Below are positions 8,198-15,866 of a stretch of DNA of 31,195 bases, one piece after another. The notes under the pieces were generated by a model. That model was not told the DNA's origin. It searched no databases and was given only the letters and a program-made list of their open reading frames with translations. The stretch covers positions 1 to 31,195 of the forward strand of contig JALOCA010000038.1 in assembly GCA_023227965.1 (NCBI GenBank), in the 5' to 3' direction. Position 1 is the stretch's first letter; each line of letters starts with the position of its first letter. The translations under genes were made by a program, and so were the position numbers. The stretch is from Lentimicrobiaceae bacterium. Lineage in GTDB: Bacteria; Bacteroidota; Bacteroidia; Bacteroidales; JALOCA01.

Positions 8198-10324
8198 TTA
8201 TGTTTGCGGAGGCTTAGGCAGAAGAACTTTCCGTGATAATTTTAATTTTCCCGTTTTGCTGTCTATATCAATAAGTTTTACTTCTAACTCGTCTCCAACT
8301 TTTAAAACACTTTCAACGGTTTTCAGGTGTTTCCACTCTATTTCAGAAATATGCAGCAATCCGTCTTTCCCGGGAAGAATTTCCACAAAAGCGCCAAAAG
8401 GTTGAATGTTTTTTACTACACCTTTATATATTTCACCAATTTCAGGAACAGCAATAATACGTTTGATTTTTTCTCTAACGGCTTCGATAGAGTCTTTATC
8501 TGCAGATACAATGTCAATGATACCGAATTCGCCTACTTCTTCAATTACAATAGTAGAGTTGGTTTCGCGTTGCATTTCCTGAATAACTTTTCCACCGGGT
8601 CCGATAACGGCGCCAATAAATTCTTTAGGAATAGTCATTTTTACTATTCTTGGAACATGGGGTTTATAATCCTGACGGGGTTCGGTAATGGTTTTTTCCA
8701 TTTCATCTAAGATGTGCATTCTGCCGCGATGGGCTTGTTCAAGAGCTTCCGCCATAATTGCGTACGATAGTCCATCTACTTTTATATCCATTTGGCAGGC
8801 TGTTATTCCATCTCGTGTACCAGTAACTTTAAAGTCCATATCGCCAAGATGGTCTTCGTCTCCAAGAATATCAGAAAGAACGGCATATTTACCGCTTTGG
8901 GTATCGGTAATCAATCCCATGGCAATACCTGATACCGGTTTACGTATTTTTACACCGGCATCCATGAGTGCAAGGGTACCTGCACAAACGGTAGCCATAG
9001 AGGATGAACCGTTTGATTCGAGAATATCGGAAACGATACGTATGGTGTAGGGATTTTCTTCTCCTGTGGGTACCATGGGTTTCAATGCCCTTAATGCGAG
9101 GTTCCCGTGTCCTATTTCGCGGCGGCTTGTGCCCCTTACGGCTTTCACTTCTCCGGTTGAAAATGGAGGGAAGTTATAATGGAGAATGAAATTTACCTTG
9201 TCTTCTATTACTGCGCCGTCAATTATTTGTTCATCAAGCTTGGTTCCAAGTGTAACTGTTGTAAGCGATTGGGTTTCACCGCGGGTAAAAATAGCCGAGC
9301 CATGTGCGGTGGGTAAATAATCCACTTCTGTCCAGATGGGACGAATTTCGTCAAGCTTTCTGCCATCAAGTCTTATGCGTTCGTTCAGGATAACGTCGCG
9401 AACAGCTTTTTTATTCACATCGTGGAAATAACGAGAAATCAGCGGTCCCTTTTCCATGGCTTCTTCCTCGCTCAGGGTTAGAATAAAATCTTCTTTTACT
9501 TTGTCGAACAGTTCGGTGCGTTCGTGCTTACCTGTGGGGTTCTTCGCTATTTCATAAATCCGGGAATAGGAAAAATCATGTACTTTTTTTTCAAGTTCTT
9601 CATCCTGCGATTCGTGACAATATTCACGTTTTACATGGGCTTTTTCTACCATTTCCATCAGTTCACACTGAGCCTCGCATTGTTTTTTTATGGCTTCGTG
9701 GGCAAGTTTCAGGGCTTCTATCATATCGTTTTCCGATATTTCTTTCATTTCTCCTTCTACCATCACAATGTTCTCCTTTGAAGCAGCGACCATTATATCA
9801 ATATCTGCTTCCGGAATTTCGGAAAAACCAGGATTAATTACCAAATTTCCGTTTATTCTTGCTACTCTCACTTCAGAAATAGGACCCAGAAAGGGAATAT
9901 CTGAAACCATAAGTGCCGACGAAGCTGCCAGGCAGGCAAATGCATCGGGCTTAATATCGGGGTCGGAAGAAATTAATGTGATAAGTACTTGGGTTTCCGC
10001 ATGGTAATTGGCAGGAAAAAGGGGGCGTATTGCCCTGTCAACTAAGCGGGCAATCAGGATTTCATATTCTGACGGACGGGCTTCCCGTTTAAAAAAACCC
10101 CCCGGAAAACGACCTGCCGCTGCATATTTTTCCTGGTATTCTACTGTTAGTGGCATGAAATCAACATTCTCAGCCGCTTCTTTTTTTGAACATACGGTGG
10201 CTAACAACATAGTGTTAGCTATCTTTACTACCACCGAACCATCGGCTTGCTTGGCAAGCTTACCGGTTTCGATGGAAATATTTCTGCCATCGCCCAGATC
10301 AAAAGTCTTTACAAATCCTTGCAT
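8198..10324 (-). CDS. pnp: Polyribonucleotide nucleotidyltransferase (PNPase)
   Basis: A 708-residue, full-length PNPase, the phosphorolytic 3'-5' exoribonuclease of RNA decay. It has two RNase PH domains (first with FPGGFFKREARPSEYEIL; second starting around VRDVILNERIRLDGR and including GTLALMDAGV), a KH domain (VIGPGGKVIQEMQ) and a C-terminal S1 domain (GVVKNIQPFGAFVEILPGK, LLHISEI) ending with a short basic tail. The gene follows rpsO, the classical rpsO-pnp order, but a strong terminator (10380-10408) lies between them, so pnp transcription depends on read-through or a promoter in the 10325-10380 gap. No full-consensus promoter was seen there. Confidence 0.97.
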   Translation of the reverse strand: MQGFVKTFDLGDGRNISIETGKLAKQADGSVVVKIANTMLLATVCSKKEAAENVDFMPLTVEYQEKYAAAGRFPGGFFKREARPSEYEILIARLVDRAIRPLFPANYHAETQVLITLISSDPDIKPDAFACLAASSALMVSDIPFLGPISEVRVARINGNLVINPGFSEIPEADIDIMVAASKENIVMVEGEMKEISENDMIEALKLAHEAIKKQCEAQCELMEMVEKAHVKREYCHESQDEELEKKVHDFSYSRIYEIAKNPTGKHERTELFDKVKEDFILTLSEEEAMEKGPLISRYFHDVNKKAVRDVILNERIRLDGRKLDEIRPIWTEVDYLPTAHGSAIFTRGETQSLTTVTLGTKLDEQIIDGAVIEDKVNFILHYNFPPFSTGEVKAVRGTSRREIGHGNLALRALKPMVPTGEENPYTIRIVSDILESNGSSSMATVCAGTLALMDAGVKIRKPVSGIAMGLITDTQSGKYAVLSDILGDEDHLGDMDFKVTGTRDGITACQMDIKVDGLSYAIMAEALEQAHRGRMHILDEMEKTITEPRQDYKPHVPRIVKMTIPKEFIGAVIGPGGKVIQEMQRETNSTIVIEEVGEFGIIDIVSADKDSIEAVREKIKRIIAVPEIGEIYKGVVKNIQPFGAFVEILPGKDGLLHISEIEWKHLKTVESVLKVGDELEVKLIDIDSKTGKLKLSRKVLLPKPPQT

Positions 10325-10379
10325 AAAATTGATAAGGTGTTATGATTATTTGATTACTATTTTCTGATGTATTCAATAC

Positions 10380-10408
10380 AAAAAAAGGCAATTCGGAACA
10401 ATTGCCTT
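10380..10408 (-). terminator. Terminator/attenuator between rpsO and pnp
   Basis: On the minus strand AAGGCAATT (complement of 10400-10408) pairs perfectly with AATTGCCTT (complement of 10385-10393) across a 6-nt loop and runs into a T-tract (complement of 10380-10386). It lies 30 bp after the rpsO stop. Confidence 0.88.
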
Positions 10409-10438
10409 CATTTGGATATTTTTTATTGTGCTTCAGGG

Positions 10439-10708
10439 TTATTTTCTGATGTTTAATTTTTTGATGATAGTTCTATATCTTTCAATATCAATTTCTTTTA
10501 GATAGTCAAGAAGCCTGCGGCGTTTTCCTACAAGACGAACCAGTGCCCGTTCGGTAAAAAGGTCTTTCTTATTGGATTTTAAATGCTGTGTAAGGTGCTG
10601 AATACGATATGTAAACAATGCAATTTGTCCTTCGGAACTGCCGGTATCTATTTCGGAAGTGCCGTGCTGCTTGAAGATATCTTTTTTAATCTCTGGTGTT
10701 AAATACAT
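10439..10708 (-). CDS. rpsO: 30S ribosomal protein S15
   Basis: An 89-residue protein of normal S15 length, binding the central domain of 16S rRNA early in 30S assembly. Signatures are DTGSSEGQIALFTYRIQHLTQHLK and the RALVRLVGKRRRLLDYL block, ending with IKKLNIRK. It has a good promoter (10745-10773) with a ~30-nt leader and is followed by a terminator before pnp. Confidence 0.97.
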   Translation of the reverse strand: MYLTPEIKKDIFKQHGTSEIDTGSSEGQIALFTYRIQHLTQHLKSNKKDLFTERALVRLVGKRRRLLDYLKEIDIERYRTIIKKLNIRK

Positions 10709-10744
10709 GATTGTTTAATTAAAAGTGACTTGCTTTTGGGTGTG

Positions 10745-10773
10745 CAAAATTACAATTTTTTTTTAAATGACAA
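10745..10773 (-). promoter_or_regulatory. Promoter of rpsO
   Basis: On the minus strand TTG (complement of 10771-10773), 18 bp, then TAATTTTG (complement of 10745-10752): full consensus at both boxes. Predicted start near 10738. Confidence 0.7.
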
Positions 10774-10826
10774 AGAAGCCGCATTTTTTTTACAAAATAT
10801 TTCAAACCTTAACCTGCTTAAAAAAC

Positions 10827-10856
10827 TTGTGCAAAGTAAATAAATATTTAATTTAG
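10827..10856 (+). promoter_or_regulatory. Promoter of the secreted-protein/mqnB/mqnD run
   Basis: TTG (10827-10829), 19 bp, then TAATTTAG (10849-10856), one mismatch to TAnnTTTG. Predicted start near 10863, 25 nt before the ATG at 10888. Confidence 0.5.
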
Positions 10857-10887
10857 CATGGCGTTTTATCTGTAAAATAATAAAATT

Positions 10888-11586
10888 ATGAAAAAGTTTT
10901 TATGGGTTTCTTTCATATTTATGATTTTGGTAATCAGTGTAAAAAGTCAATCGTATGTTACGATGATTGATATTGAGAATATTGCAGTAAAATCAAACAG
11001 AGATTACAAGCAATTACAATCTCCTGACCACAGAGTTGAAGGAAGCATGTATCTCAATGAAGCTTTTTCTCCGGGCCTTCTTGTTATGAAAGCTACTGAT
11101 AATGTGATTAGCAATTTGCAATTTCGTTATAATGTTTACATGAAACAAATGGAATTTATTCATAATGGCGATACACTTGCTTTAACTAAACCTGAAAAAG
11201 TTAAATACATTGTTTTTCAAGATCAAACATTTGCATACCTTCAATATTTGAAGGGAGAAAGAATAGAAAATGATTATTTCCAAATTTTGGTTGATGGGAA
11301 ATTCCAGTTATTACACCATTATATGGTGCTTTTTGAGCCAAGAAATCCACCTGCAACACCTTACAATGCAGGAAATTTCAACGACAAGTATTCACAATTG
11401 GACGATTTTTATGTGCAAAGAGAAGGAGAGCTGGCAACAATTGTTTCTCTCAGTAAAAAAAGCTTATTGGCCTTTATGAAAGATAAAGAGCCCCAGATTA
11501 TGCAATTTATTAAAAAAAATAAACTGAAAATCAGGAAGCCGGAAGATGCAGTCCGGCTAATAACATTTTATAACAGCCTTCTTTAA
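10888..11586 (+). CDS. Secreted protein of unknown function
   Basis: A 232-residue protein with a signal peptide (residues 1 to about 20, ending VKSQ). The mature part mixes beta-rich sequence with a lysine-rich helical C-terminus. A segment reading FRYNVYMKQMEFIHNGDTLALTK suggests a conserved Bacteroidota secreted domain in which a 'YN-Y---MEF---GDTL-L' pattern recurs, but I cannot name a family. It carries no lipobox and no transmembrane segment beyond the signal. A promoter lies just upstream, and mqnB starts 36 bp after its stop on the same strand, so they may be co-transcribed. A link to menaquinone synthesis would be only by position. Confidence 0.75.
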   Translation: MKKFLWVSFIFMILVISVKSQSYVTMIDIENIAVKSNRDYKQLQSPDHRVEGSMYLNEAFSPGLLVMKATDNVISNLQFRYNVYMKQMEFIHNGDTLALTKPEKVKYIVFQDQTFAYLQYLKGERIENDYFQILVDGKFQLLHHYMVLFEPRNPPATPYNAGNFNDKYSQLDDFYVQREGELATIVSLSKKSLLAFMKDKEPQIMQFIKKNKLKIRKPEDAVRLITFYNSLL

Positions 11587-11622
11587 AAGTATTTAAATAT
11601 GAAATGACATAATTAACAGTAA

Positions 11623-12300
11623 ATGAAGATATTTCTTGTTTCTGCGACTTCTGCTGAAATTGAGCCTTTCTTACATAGGGCATCTTTCAGGAAAAAACTT
11701 GCTTCCGGAAAAGAGCGGTTTGCATATGGTAAAGCAATCATTGATGTGCTGATTACGGGTGTAGGCATGGTTCCCACCGCATTTTGGATGGCAAAATCCT
11801 TATACAAAGAAAATTATGATGTTGCAATCAATGTAGGTATTGCAGGGAGTTTTTCTACCGGGCTTCAGATCGGAGAAATCGTTAATGTTGTAAGTGATAG
11901 GTTTTCGGAAATAGGCGCCGAATCAGGAGAACAGTTTCTCTCTCTTATTGATTTGAAATTACTTGAAGACGATAAAGCTTTCGCTACAAATAATGAACTG
12001 GTAAATAGCAGTGTATTCGAAAGTAAAACCATTAATTCCTTAAAAAAAGTAAAAGGGATAACTGTAAATACGGTACATGGATGCAATGACAGTATTCAGA
12101 AAGTGAGAAAGTTGTTTCACCCGGATGTAGAAAGTATGGAAGGTGCCGCATTTTTATATGTCTGTTTGAATGAAAGGATACAATGTTTGCAACTACGGGC
12201 AATCTCCAATTACATTGAAACCCGTAACAAGGAAAAATGGAACATCCCATTGGCTATTCGCAATGTAAACAATGCTTTATTTATGATACTGGATGAATAA
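11623..12300 (+). CDS. mqnB: Futalosine hydrolase
   Basis: A 225-residue nucleoside phosphorylase-fold protein. In the futalosine route to menaquinone MqnB removes hypoxanthine from futalosine to give dehypoxanthine futalosine. Visible features are the N-terminal ILVSATSAEIEP-like strand (here IFLVSATSAEIEPF), ITGVGMVPTAF, INVGIAGSFS (phosphate/ribose loop) and the VESMEGAAF motif, whose Glu residues bind the ribose in this fold. The last 8 bp overlap the start of mqnD, and this pairing strongly supports the assignment over a generic MTA/SAH nucleosidase. mqnA and mqnC are not in the window. Confidence 0.9.
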   Translation: MKIFLVSATSAEIEPFLHRASFRKKLASGKERFAYGKAIIDVLITGVGMVPTAFWMAKSLYKENYDVAINVGIAGSFSTGLQIGEIVNVVSDRFSEIGAESGEQFLSLIDLKLLEDDKAFATNNELVNSSVFESKTINSLKKVKGITVNTVHGCNDSIQKVRKLFHPDVESMEGAAFLYVCLNERIQCLQLRAISNYIETRNKEKWNIPLAIRNVNNALFMILDE

Positions 12301-13120
12301 GAACACTCAAAATAACAAAAAGTTGCAGTTAGCATTCAGCCCCTGTCCCAACGACACTTTCATGTTCGATGCGTTGATAAATCACAGGATGGGTGCTGTG
12401 GACCTGGATTTTGATTATCACCTTGCTGATATTGAAACTCTCAATCTCAAAGCTTTTGATGGGTATTTTGATGTTACCAAGCTGAGTTTTCATGCTTTAT
12501 TGTACCTTGCAAAGGAATATACCTTGCTGGATGCCGGATGTGCTTTGGGCAGGAACTGCGGACCCGTTCTCATAGCGCGAGAGCCCTTTTCTTTAGAAAA
12601 ATTAGCAAAAGCAACCATTGCCATCCCTGGTCGGTATACCACTGCCAATCTGCTATTTAGTCTTGCTTTTCCTGAAAGTAAGGTAAAAAAAGAAATTTTA
12701 TTTTCCGACATCGAAAATGCCGTACTTACGAGACAGGTTGATGCCGGAGTTATAATTCACGAAAGCCGTTTTACTTTCGAACAAAGAGGTTTGATTAAGC
12801 TGATGGATTTGGGCGAATGGTGGGAAAGCGAAACAGGATGTCTTATACCGTTGGGCTGTATTGTGATAAAACAAAGTGCAGGTTCTGAGATTATTAAAAA
12901 AACCGAGAACCTTATACGAAAAAGTATTGAATATGCTTTTGAAAATCCAGAGCATTCTTCCGGATTTGTCAAAAATCATGCAAGGGAAACGCTTGATTCG
13001 GTAATAAGGCAACATATTCAATTGTATGTAAATAAATTCTCCATTTCACTCGGTGAAGAGGGAAGAAAAGCCGTGGAAACACTCTTTGAAAAGGCAGCAC
13101 AAGTCAGATTGATTCCTTAA
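12293..13120 (+). CDS. mqnD: 1,4-dihydroxy-6-naphthoate synthase
   Basis: A 275-residue protein of the MqnA/MqnD family (periplasmic-binding-protein fold, cytoplasmic). It converts cyclic dehypoxanthine futalosine to 1,4-dihydroxy-6-naphthoate. Signatures are LAFSPCPNDTFMFDAL at the N-terminus, DIETLNLKAF, DVTKLSFHALLYL and GRNCGPVLIA, followed by PGRYTTANLL. Its ATG overlaps mqnB by 8 bp, indicating translational coupling. The gene shows that this organism makes menaquinone by the futalosine pathway rather than the classical MenFDHC route. Confidence 0.93.
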   Translation: MNKNTQNNKKLQLAFSPCPNDTFMFDALINHRMGAVDLDFDYHLADIETLNLKAFDGYFDVTKLSFHALLYLAKEYTLLDAGCALGRNCGPVLIAREPFSLEKLAKATIAIPGRYTTANLLFSLAFPESKVKKEILFSDIENAVLTRQVDAGVIIHESRFTFEQRGLIKLMDLGEWWESETGCLIPLGCIVIKQSAGSEIIKKTENLIRKSIEYAFENPEHSSGFVKNHARETLDSVIRQHIQLYVNKFSISLGEEGRKAVETLFEKAAQVRLIP

Positions 13121-13227
13121 GAAATCCTTACTTTTTACAAAAAATACCTGATTTTTGCTATTGTCAAAATAAATCCTTTATTTTACAGGGTTTTTTAAAC
13201 AAATGTTGAATTTAAAATCAGAAAAAT

Positions 13228-14571
13228 ATGAAAAAAGGAGTACTTGTTTTTGCAGCATGTTTAAGCATGGCTGCCATGCCCGTATTTGCCCAGATGGATA
13301 ACCTTACCAACATGAGTGCGGAATGGATGCGCACCGGCAACAGAAATGCAGCTCTCGATGCTGCTGACATTGTGGTGTATAACCCTGCTGGGTTGACTAA
13401 AATAAAAGATGGTTTGCATATAAACCTGAGCAATCAAACCTTGTTTCGCCAACCTCAGCATACTTTTGACCTGGGTTTCGGTAAAGGTGAACAAACTTTT
13501 AAACAGGATAAAACCGACCCAATTTTGCCAAATTTATACCTTGCTTATAAAAAAAATAACTGGGCAATTCATGGCGGAATCTACATTCCCGGAGGTGGTG
13601 CTACTGCCGATTATCCGGATGGTTCGATTACTACAGAATTGATTTCCTTGCAATTATTGCAATCATATGCCGCACAGGGTGCTGATTATACAATGGCTGC
13701 CAATCAGTCGCTTAAGGCTTCTTCATATTACATTGCTTTTGCCCTGGGGGGAAGTTATGCTTTTAACGATGCTGTTTCTGTTTCGTTGGGAGCTAGATAC
13801 CTTAGCTGTAAAAATACAACAAAAGCCGGAATGACACTTACTGGCTCGCAAGTATTACCCGACCAGCAATTTGCAGTGAAAACAGAAGACAATGCAGATG
13901 GTTTTGGTGGAGTAGTAGGATTAAATATTCAACCTTTTGAAAAATTAAACATCGGTGTAAAATACGAAACATCTGTTGCTCTTAACTTTGAAACTGATGT
14001 AAAAAATGATGATTTGCAAATGTTTACAGATGGTGCAAAAAATCATCGCGACCTTCCGGCGAGCTTTAATATTGGTTTTGCCTATAACATGTCGAAAAAA
14101 CTCCAAGCAGAATTTGATTATGGTTATTATTTCCAACAGGCAGCTGACTGGGGAAAAACAAAGGATAGAAATATTTTCCCAGTTGACCATAGCTTGTCGG
14201 AAATGGCAGGAGACTGTTATACAGCCGGTTTAGCTCTTATTTATCATCCCGTCGAAAAACTAACCCTCAGCACCGGAGCCATTTTTACCAAATTTTTATA
14301 TGAGGACAAAGAAGGCTATTATACCAGCCTTGGCTCTTTTGAAGTGCTGAAAAACGACAACTGGAATTTCAGTCTGGGCGGTGCGTACCGACTGTTTAAA
14401 GGGGTTAACCTGAACCTTGCCTTCGGATACTGTGTGTGGAAAGATTACAATACCAAATCGTTGCAGATAGAAATGCTGAAATTTGCTACCCAAAATCCGG
14501 ATACCGACCCGATTATAAAGACCAGCGATAATGCTACCATTATTGCAGTAGGTTTTGATTTTTCGTTATAA
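13228..14571 (+). CDS. OmpP1/FadL/TodX-family outer-membrane transport protein
   Basis: A 447-residue outer-membrane barrel with a signal peptide (residues 1-21, ending PVFA). The mature N-terminus contains RNAALDAADIVVYNPAGL, the family's 'DA--V-YNPAG' hatch-region signature, and the body is beta-rich with alternating hydrophobic and polar residues, ending VGFDFSL with a terminal aromatic strand. Members take up long-chain fatty acids or other hydrophobic compounds; the substrate here is unknown. The gap to mqnD is 107 bp and no full-consensus promoter was seen. A strong terminator follows at 14602. Confidence 0.9.
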   Translation: MKKGVLVFAACLSMAAMPVFAQMDNLTNMSAEWMRTGNRNAALDAADIVVYNPAGLTKIKDGLHINLSNQTLFRQPQHTFDLGFGKGEQTFKQDKTDPILPNLYLAYKKNNWAIHGGIYIPGGGATADYPDGSITTELISLQLLQSYAAQGADYTMAANQSLKASSYYIAFALGGSYAFNDAVSVSLGARYLSCKNTTKAGMTLTGSQVLPDQQFAVKTEDNADGFGGVVGLNIQPFEKLNIGVKYETSVALNFETDVKNDDLQMFTDGAKNHRDLPASFNIGFAYNMSKKLQAEFDYGYYFQQAADWGKTKDRNIFPVDHSLSEMAGDCYTAGLALIYHPVEKLTLSTGAIFTKFLYEDKEGYYTSLGSFEVLKNDNWNFSLGGAYRLFKGVNLNLAFGYCVWKDYNTKSLQIEMLKFATQNPDTDPIIKTSDNATIIAVGFDFSL

Positions 14572-14592
14572 AAAGTTTATCACATTTATTGC

Positions 14593-14600
14593 TACTTTTG
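14593..14600 (+). promoter_or_regulatory. -7 element likely driving hldD
   Basis: TACTTTTG is a full match to TAnnTTTG and lies immediately before the terminator stem at 14602. Predicted start near 14607, inside the 5' arm of that hairpin. No clear -33 TTG. Confidence 0.45.
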
Positions 14601-14601
14601 T

Positions 14602-14641
14602 CGCTCCTCCCGTTCTTCTATAGCAGGAGGAGCGTTTTTTT
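14602..14641 (+). terminator. Terminator after the FadL-type gene
   Basis: CGCTCCTCC (14602-14610) pairs perfectly with GGAGGAGCG (14626-14634) across a 15-nt loop, followed by seven T (14635-14641). It lies only 12 bp before the hldD ATG. Confidence 0.92.
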
Positions 14642-14653
14642 AATCTTTTGAAA

Positions 14654-15619
14654 ATGATAGTAATTACAGGAGCAGCCGGGTTTATAGGAAGTTGCCTGGC
14701 AGGCAAACTCAACGAAAACGGCGTTTTTGACCTTGTCCTTGCCGATGATTTTTCAAACCAGACAAAGGCTGACAACATTAATACAAAAAAAATTAAAGAA
14801 AAGGTTGAACGTTCTATTTTGTTTAACTGGCTGGAGCAAAATCATGAAAATGTTAATTTTGTGCTTCATATAGGAGCCAGGACTGATACTACCGAATTTC
14901 GGAAATCCGTTTTTGACGAATTGAATGTGAATTATTCAAAACAGGTATGGAATTTCTGTACCCGCTATCAGATTCCTTTAATTTATGCTTCCTCTGCGGC
15001 TACATACGGGCTTGGTGAGTTGGGTTACAGCGATGACCATGCGTTAATTCCCAGCCTGAAACCTTTGAATCCCTATGGAAATTCGAAAAATGAATTCGAC
15101 AAATGGGTGCTGCAGCAAAACGAACAGCCCCCGCTATGGTATGGCTTGAAGTTTTTCAATGTGTATGGTCCCAATGAATACCATAAAGGACGCATGGCTT
15201 CCGTAATTTTTCATGCTTTCCACCAGGTTCGGAAAACCGGGAAAGTGAAACTTTTTAAATCGCATCGTCCCGATTTTACCGATGGTGGGCAACTTCGCGA
15301 TTTTGTGTATGTGAAAGATGTTGTGTCGGTTATCCTTTTTCTGATGAATAAAAAAGGCTTTTCAGGAATTTATAATCTGGGAACAGGTAAAGCACGTACA
15401 TTTCTCGACCTTGCAGCAAATACTTTTAAAGCATTGGAAATTCCTGAAAATATTGAATTTATTGATACTCCTATTGATATACGCGATAAATACCAGTACT
15501 TTACACAGGCAGACATGACAAAGTTGTTTTCCATCGGGTATCAACAGCCTTTTTTCAGTCTTGAAGAAGGTATTGCAGATTATGTAAAAAATTTCTTGGT
15601 TTATCAGGAATATTTATAG
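14654..15619 (+). CDS. hldD: ADP-L-glycero-D-manno-heptose 6-epimerase
   Basis: A 321-residue NAD(P)-dependent short-chain dehydrogenase. It converts ADP-D-glycero- to ADP-L-glycero-beta-D-manno-heptose for the LPS inner core. Visible parts are the Rossmann motif TGAAGFIG (5-12), SSAATYG (113-119), the catalytic YGNSK (Tyr141, Lys145), and the HldD-specific NVYGPNEYHKGRMASV and KLFKSH segments. The ATG at 14654 is preferred: the TTG two codons earlier adds residues not usual in the family. It sits right after a terminator, with a promoter element at 14593. KdsB, another LPS-core gene, lies about 10 kb away on the other strand. Confidence 0.94.
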   Translation: MIVITGAAGFIGSCLAGKLNENGVFDLVLADDFSNQTKADNINTKKIKEKVERSILFNWLEQNHENVNFVLHIGARTDTTEFRKSVFDELNVNYSKQVWNFCTRYQIPLIYASSAATYGLGELGYSDDHALIPSLKPLNPYGNSKNEFDKWVLQQNEQPPLWYGLKFFNVYGPNEYHKGRMASVIFHAFHQVRKTGKVKLFKSHRPDFTDGGQLRDFVYVKDVVSVILFLMNKKGFSGIYNLGTGKARTFLDLAANTFKALEIPENIEFIDTPIDIRDKYQYFTQADMTKLFSIGYQQPFFSLEEGIADYVKNFLVYQEYL

Positions 15620-15866
15620 AGTACTGCATTACAGACTTTATTTGAAATTTGCATAATAATTTGTAAATCAAATTAATTTTGGTGCTATGTATATTTTGGC
15701 TGCTTTTCGAATAATACCCGTGTAATTTTTTTCCCCTCGTAGTTTTTTTTCAATATCTGTGAAGTTGTAGTTTTTTTATCTGTTAAAAATTATGAAAGAG
15801 GAAAGTTTTTTCTTTTTCATGTGTCTTATCCATATACATTTGCAAACTGAAAATTTATCCGATTAT
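15620..15866 (+). promoter_or_regulatory. AT-rich leader region with promoter element for the receptor
   Basis: Apart from the promoter, nothing was recognised in this 247-bp gap. TACATTTG at 15835-15842 is a full match to TAnnTTTG. Transcription would begin near 15849, 18 nt before the ATG at 15867 and downstream of an earlier in-frame ATG at 15792, so the later start is favoured. Confidence 0.5.

Noticed and set aside
13121..13227. Promoter for the FadL-type gene
   Set aside because: TATTTTAC is present, but no correctly spaced TTG and no full TAnnTTTG were found, so no site was called.
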